The notes under the pieces are model-generated. The model searched no databases. It was given only the letters and a program-made list of their open reading frames with translations, and had not been told where the DNA came from. 46,640 nt of DNA from a bacterium (GTDB taxonomy: Bacteria; KSB1; UBA2214). The stretch lies in NCBI GenBank assembly GCA_029560815.1, contig JAKQKF010000074.1:1-46640 (forward strand). Reading direction: 5' to 3'. The position numbers and the translations under genes are program-made. This document shows positions 43,446 to 46,640 of this stretch, piece after piece. Each line of letters opens with the position of its first letter. Position 1 is the first letter of the stretch.

Positions 43446-43649
43446 ATGATAAAATTCCTCTTCTGGCTCCTGCTCTTCATCTGCTGCTGGCCTCTCGCCC
43501 TGCTGGCACTGCTCCTCTATCCCCTCTTCTGGCTCCTGCTGCTGCCCTTTCGCATCCTCGGGATCGCCGTCGAGGGGTTCCTCGACTTTCTGCGCGCCCT
43601 CTTTGGACTGCCGGCGCGCATACTGCGCGGTCCACAGCCGGCACGCTGA
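43446..43649 (+). CDS. Small hydrophobic membrane protein
   Basis: 67 residues, almost entirely hydrophobic over residues 3-40 (Leu, Trp, Phe rich; two short helices around a Pro), then an amphipathic basic tail ending ARILRGPQPAR. GGAG lies 8 nt before the ATG. No family is recognised. It could be a small envelope peptide; its codon usage fits a real gene. Confidence 0.55.
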   Translation: MIKFLFWLLLFICCWPLALLALLLYPLFWLLLLPFRILGIAVEGFLDFLRALFGLPARILRGPQPAR

Positions 43650-43675
43650 TTTCTCCGGCGGCCGCACTTTTTTTC
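43636..43675 (+). terminator. Weak terminator-like segment after the small membrane protein
   Basis: GCCGG / CCGGC with a 13-nt loop, then GGCCGCAC and seven T. The stem is short and the T-tract is 8 nt away, so this is uncertain. Confidence 0.3.
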
Positions 43676-43748
43676 TTTCTTTTTTGAAAAATAATGCTAT
43701 ATTATTAGCGTCCTGAAACGGTTCATATTTTAGAGTCGAGTAGGCGCG

Positions 43749-43991
43749 ATGCATGACAATTACATGAAGATCCAGATTCAAAAGATCGAAATCGACAAAT
43801 GGTGCGAAGGCTGCCGTCTGCAGGCTGATCCCGGTCCCACTTACGTCCTCGACTGGATCCAGACCAACGGACCCTGGTTCCGCGAAACCTACCAGGCCTC
43901 GATCTGTAAGGAGTGCAGACACTGGCGTAAATGCGGCCATAACCTGCAGTGCAACTGCCCGCGCTTCGAACCAGAAGAACAGATCGCCTGA
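43749..43991 (+). CDS. Cys-rich zinc-ribbon-like mini-protein
   Basis: 80 residues with seven cysteines in clusters: Cys19-Cys22 (CEGC), Cys53-Cys56 (CKEC), Cys62, and Cys68-x-Cys70, a spacing suited to one or two zinc sites. The sequence between has many aromatic residues (YVLDWIQTNGPWFRETY). AGG lies 5 nt before the ATG. It is soluble and presumably cytoplasmic. No family is recognised; a nucleic-acid or protein adaptor role is possible. Confidence 0.6.
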   Translation: MHDNYMKIQIQKIEIDKWCEGCRLQADPGPTYVLDWIQTNGPWFRETYQASICKECRHWRKCGHNLQCNCPRFEPEEQIA

Positions 43992-44137
43992 AAAATCCTC
44001 CATAGAAATCTTCTGCTTCCCCTCCTCCTCTCCCGCCGCCGTCCAGCGGAATATTTAGCTTATACGAAACGTTCTCTCTTGTGCAATGCCAAAGAGTGGC
44101 TAATCCGCTATTCCAAACACTATGGGAGAATTTCAAA

Positions 44138-44725
44138 ATGAAAATCAAAATGATCGTATTAATGATCGGTCTCTTCGCCTTCGGCGCGCGCTCCGCTCAG
44201 GAGTACACCATCGATGCCGCCCACAGCGAGGTCGGCTTTTCCGTGAAGCATATGGTTGTGGCCACAGTGCGGGGTAATTTCACCGAATTTTCCGGCAAGA
44301 TTATGTATGATGAGAATGACATCAGCAACTCTTCCGTCGAAGGCGTGATCAAGACCGCCAGCATCAACACCGGCAACAGCAAGCGCGATGAACACCTGCG
44401 CAACTCCGACTTTTTCGATGCCGCCAACCATCCGGAAATCCTTTTCAAGACCAAAAAGGTGGAGAAGAAGGGTGACGGCTTTGTGGCCATCGGCGACCTG
44501 ACCATGCGCGGCGTGACTAAAGAGGTCGCTCTCGATTTTGAAATCACCGGCAAGATCACCGATCCCTGGGGCAACGAGCGCGTCGGCCTCGAGGCCCGCG
44601 GCGTCATCAATCGCCAGGACTTTGGTATCTCCTGGAACAACGCCCTGGACAACGGCGGCGTGGTGGTGAGCAACGAAGTTAAGCTCCTCATTCAGGCTGA
44701 GCTGATCAAAAAGAAACAGTCCTGA
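44138..44725 (+). CDS. YceI-family periplasmic lipid-binding protein
   Basis: 195 residues from ATG 44138 (GGGAG 9 nt upstream; the frame to 44081 is rejected). Signal peptide to about residue 19 (ARSAQ). Family blocks: EYTIDAAHSEVGFSVKHMVVATVRGNF, the SVEGVIKTASINTGNSKRDEHLRNSDFFDAANHP core and the C-terminal RQDFGISWNN. YceI proteins are lipocalin-like barrels that bind isoprenoid quinone-type lipids. Confidence 0.92.
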   Translation: MKIKMIVLMIGLFAFGARSAQEYTIDAAHSEVGFSVKHMVVATVRGNFTEFSGKIMYDENDISNSSVEGVIKTASINTGNSKRDEHLRNSDFFDAANHPEILFKTKKVEKKGDGFVAIGDLTMRGVTKEVALDFEITGKITDPWGNERVGLEARGVINRQDFGISWNNALDNGGVVVSNEVKLLIQAELIKKKQS

Positions 44726-44742
44726 TGCCAAACCCTTCCGGA

Positions 44743-44782
44743 CCTTGCACCGCACCGGCCGGGCAGCCGGTGCGGTGCAAGG
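44743..44782. terminator. 17-bp perfect hairpin after the YceI gene
   Basis: Stem CCTTGCACCGCACCGGC with its exact complement and a 6-nt loop, 17 bp after the stop codon. No T-tract follows on either strand, so it may act as an mRNA stabiliser or a T-independent terminator. Confidence 0.45.
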
Positions 44783-44879
44783 CATCCGCTCCGCACTCTC
44801 CGATTTCCCGGAACATTCCACCTCCCCCTGCGTATGCTATGGTGACCAGACAAAAAAACGGCCATCGTAAAATGTTAAA

Positions 44880-44903
44880 AAAGGCAACGAATTCGTTGCC
44901 TTT
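44880..44903. promoter_or_regulatory. 24-bp perfect palindrome, operator or terminator
   Basis: Each half is AAAGGCAACGAA and its complement. The -35 box of the next promoter (44896-44901) lies inside the right half. The same stem is followed by T-rich bases on the minus strand (six T), so a terminator reading is possible as well. Confidence 0.5.
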
Positions 44904-44924
44904 CTGCTGTGAATTCATTATAAT
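44896..44924 (+). promoter_or_regulatory. Promoter of the coiled-coil gene pair
   Basis: TTGCCT (44896-44901), a 17-nt spacer and the perfect -10 box TATAAT (44919-44924). Predicted start near 44931, 41 nt before the start codon. Confidence 0.6.
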
Positions 44925-44971
44925 TATTACTACATATCAAGAAACACCCTAACCTGGAGAACAGGCAGGCC

Positions 44972-45760
44972 ATGGCGGATTTGAAATCGATCGGCAAAAA
45001 GGCCATCTCGGTCTTTTGGCGCGAAAAGGAAGCCCCATCGGAAGAGACGGCGGCAAACCTGGGTCCGGATCTCGGACCGAACCTAGGGCCCGATCCAGGG
45101 CCGGCCGCGTCGCCCTATTCCCCCCCGGTCACGGCGGCGCCCATCCCGCCGGCCAGCCCCGCCGCGGGTGAAAGCCCCTTTTACAAGCCCCTCGAGCAGG
45201 AGCTGCTCAAGCAGATGCCCGTCGCCTTCACCGAGTTCAACAGCCAGGCGGCGGTGATCAGCGAAAAATTCCCCGCCCTCGACCAGGCCACCCGCGACCA
45301 GCTCGCCTTCCATGCGGCCCAGACCGCCCTCAAGGCGCGCCAGCAGGATCTGAATGTCAACCAGGTGCTCCAGGCCCTCGATACGGTCATCAAATCCCTC
45401 GGCCGCGAAGAGGCGGAATTCAACGCCCAGAACGAAGAGGGTTTCAGACAAAAACTGGCGGGCGTACGCCAGAAGATCAGCGAACTGAAGCAGGGCATCG
45501 CCGCCCGTGAAAACCGTCTGGTCGAGATCCAGAAGGAACTTGACGCTTTCATCGCCGCCCGCAACGAGGAGAAGAAGCGACTGGAAAATGAAAAGTCGCA
45601 GCTCCTCTCCAATCAACTTGTGACCGAAAATGAGATCAATCAAATCGAGCAGAAAAAACGCGAACGTGAAGCCGATTTTCGCAGCGCCCTGCAGGCCCAT
45701 CAGCAGAATTTCACCGCCCTGCGCGAACGGCTGGCGTCCAATCTGCAAAAACTGAAATAA
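44972..45760 (+). CDS. Coiled-coil cytoplasmic protein of unknown function
   Basis: 262 residues without a signal or membrane segment. Residues 29-43 are a tandem repeat (LGPDLGPNLGPDPGP) in a Pro/Ala-rich low-complexity region (about 25-70). From about residue 160 to the end it is a continuous charged coiled coil (ISELKQGIAARENRLVEI, RLENEKSQLLSNQL, INQIEQKKREREADF). It is followed after 16 bp by a coiled-coil membrane protein with GGAGGA before its start; the two are likely partners. Confidence 0.75.
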   Translation: MADLKSIGKKAISVFWREKEAPSEETAANLGPDLGPNLGPDPGPAASPYSPPVTAAPIPPASPAAGESPFYKPLEQELLKQMPVAFTEFNSQAAVISEKFPALDQATRDQLAFHAAQTALKARQQDLNVNQVLQALDTVIKSLGREEAEFNAQNEEGFRQKLAGVRQKISELKQGIAARENRLVEIQKELDAFIAARNEEKKRLENEKSQLLSNQLVTENEINQIEQKKREREADFRSALQAHQQNFTALRERLASNLQKLK

Positions 45761-45776
45761 GCAAGCGGAGGATTCC

Positions 45777-46640
45777 ATGAGCGAGATGCCCTCACTGCCG
45801 GGCGCTGACAAAGTATCAGCCTTCGTATCAAAAAAAGAGAAAACTGTGGGAAGCTTCGGCATGATCCTGCTGATCATCGGCCTGGCCCTCGGCTTTTATG
45901 CCATCTCTCCCTTTCTCATCACCCTGCTGACCAACGCCATCGCCGTCGTTGGCAGAACCATTGTCCTCGGCGGCCTCATGGCCCTCGCCGCCCTGCTCTG
46001 GTGGGTCTTTTCCAGTAAGCGCTTCCGCACTATCATGTACTTCTGGCGCTCCAAGTTCTACCGCTGGTTTACCGGCCTGCTCATCAAGAGCGGACCCCTC
46101 GATGTCATCTACGCTTATGTCAATGAATACCTTGGCGAAAAACTCGAGACCATCCAGAGTGCCGCTGACAACGTCTACGGCATCCGCAACGGGATCAAGA
46201 CCAATATCGATAATTATCAGAGCCAGATCAAGGAGCGTATCAAACAGGCGGACGCCCTCAAGGACCGCTTTTTCGAAAAGGGCGCCTGGGTCGATGAGGA
46301 GAAACGCTTTCAGTTTCAGAAGATCAGCAGCGAAGCCGGCATGCTCCAGTCGAACCTCGAAAAATCGCAAAAGCGCTTCGAACGTGCCGAGAAATATTGC
46401 CAGACCATGAAAAAAATGCAGCAGGCCTTCGAGTTCTACCGCGACAAGACCAAATTTTTCGCTGATACCCTGGCCGCCGACTATAACGAAGCCCAGGCTA
46501 TGGCCAAAGCCACTCAGGCCACCTCCAGCGTCCTTGGCGGCGACGCCCACAGCGATATCTACGAAATGTCGGTCAAGTACGTTCAGGGCCAGATCGCCCT
46601 CTTCACCGGACAGGTCGACCGCTTCATGCAGGTGGCGCCC
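45777..46640 (+). CDS. Two-helix membrane protein with long coiled coil, cut by window edge
   Basis: 288 residues are visible and the frame is open at the end of the window. GGAGGA lies 5 nt before the ATG. Two hydrophobic helices at about residues 28-53 and 55-77 are followed by a basic loop and a long helical, charged region (YIYAYVNEYLGEKLETIQS-like start, then IKERIKQADALKDRFFEK and FRYRDKTK-like blocks). The end (NEAQAMAKATQATSSVLGG) faintly recalls PspA-type helices, a point I do not rely on. It forms an operon with the preceding coiled-coil gene. An envelope-stress or cytoskeletal role is possible but unproven. Confidence 0.75.
   Translation, partial: MSEMPSLPGADKVSAFVSKKEKTVGSFGMILLIIGLALGFYAISPFLITLLTNAIAVVGRTIVLGGLMALAALLWWVFSSKRFRTIMYFWRSKFYRWFTGLLIKSGPLDVIYAYVNEYLGEKLETIQSAADNVYGIRNGIKTNIDNYQSQIKERIKQADALKDRFFEKGAWVDEEKRFQFQKISSEAGMLQSNLEKSQKRFERAEKYCQTMKKMQQAFEFYRDKTKFFADTLAADYNEAQAMAKATQATSSVLGGDAHSDIYEMSVKYVQGQIALFTGQVDRFMQVAP

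Noticed and set aside
45060..45110. Short tandem repeat (GGxCCGGATCTxG-like units) as a possible repeat element
   Set aside because: It is in frame and encodes the LGPDLGPNLGPDPGP linker of the coiled-coil protein.
46440..46600. PspA-like resemblance in the truncated membrane protein
   Set aside because: The similarity is limited to a generic Ala/Gln-rich helix, so no family is assigned.

Overview
The window reads as chromosomal DNA from a GC-rich Gram-negative bacterium of the Fibrobacteres-Chlorobi-Bacteroidetes superphylum, most like the KSB1/Calditrichota-type lineages (inference from gene content; no rRNA is present). Three secreted proteins end in a YPNPF-type C-terminal sorting domain like that of type IX secretion cargo, and two PorV/PorQ-family outer-membrane proteins lie side by side. 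Most genes have clear Shine-Dalgarno sequences, which argues against Bacteroidota proper. Genes are tightly packed, no gene-free stretch reaches 300 bases, and I see no tRNA, rRNA, IS element, prophage or CRISPR array.

Layout. 1-3123 (minus): promoter, secreted NodB-like deacetylase, then an FG-GAP-repeat membrane protein cut by the window edge. 3210-12372 (plus): membrane protein, secreted subtilase, M1 aminopeptidase, second membrane protein, CBM9-like protein, RsmB-type rRNA methyltransferase, terminator. 12483-14223 (minus): bifunctional formimidoyltransferase-cyclodeaminase and its promoter. 14297-18957: a regulatory unit. A GAF-rich sigma-54 activator (18849-15292) is followed by two tandem GTGCGCGCAC palindromes, a sigma-54 type -24/-12 promoter, a 115-residue membrane protein, and a minus-strand terminator reached only after running antisense to a small plus-strand membrane-protein gene. 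19007-26928 (minus): membrane-anchored coiled-coil protein, lipid kinase, DsbD, an ECF sigma factor with a coupled upstream mini-ORF, a lipoprotein, a CtpA protease and an isocitrate-dehydrogenase-family enzyme.

27023-31556 (minus) is a secretion/outer-membrane operon (lipoprotein, propeller protein with sorting tail, two PorV-like proteins). A strong terminator sits only 17 nt before its first start codon. 31778-40159 (minus) looks like one eight-gene transcription unit: M2/M3-like peptidase lipoprotein, GalT/HIT-like protein, lipoprotein, YibQ-like deacetylase, a PdxJ homologue lacking its expected catalytic residues, HD-domain protein, tryptophanase, HAD phosphatase.

40269-46640: plus-strand class-C beta-lactamase-like hydrolase, minus-strand phosphoglucomutase, then plus-strand small membrane protein, Cys-rich mini-protein, YceI protein, and a coiled-coil protein plus coiled-coil membrane protein (cut by the edge) behind a promoter whose -35 box lies in a 24-bp perfect palindrome.

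The best candidates for new biology are the sigma-54 unit at 14.3-18.9 kb, the terminator-gated secretion operon at 31.6 kb, and the PdxJ-like/HD/tryptophanase/HAD cluster at 31.8-35.1 kb.
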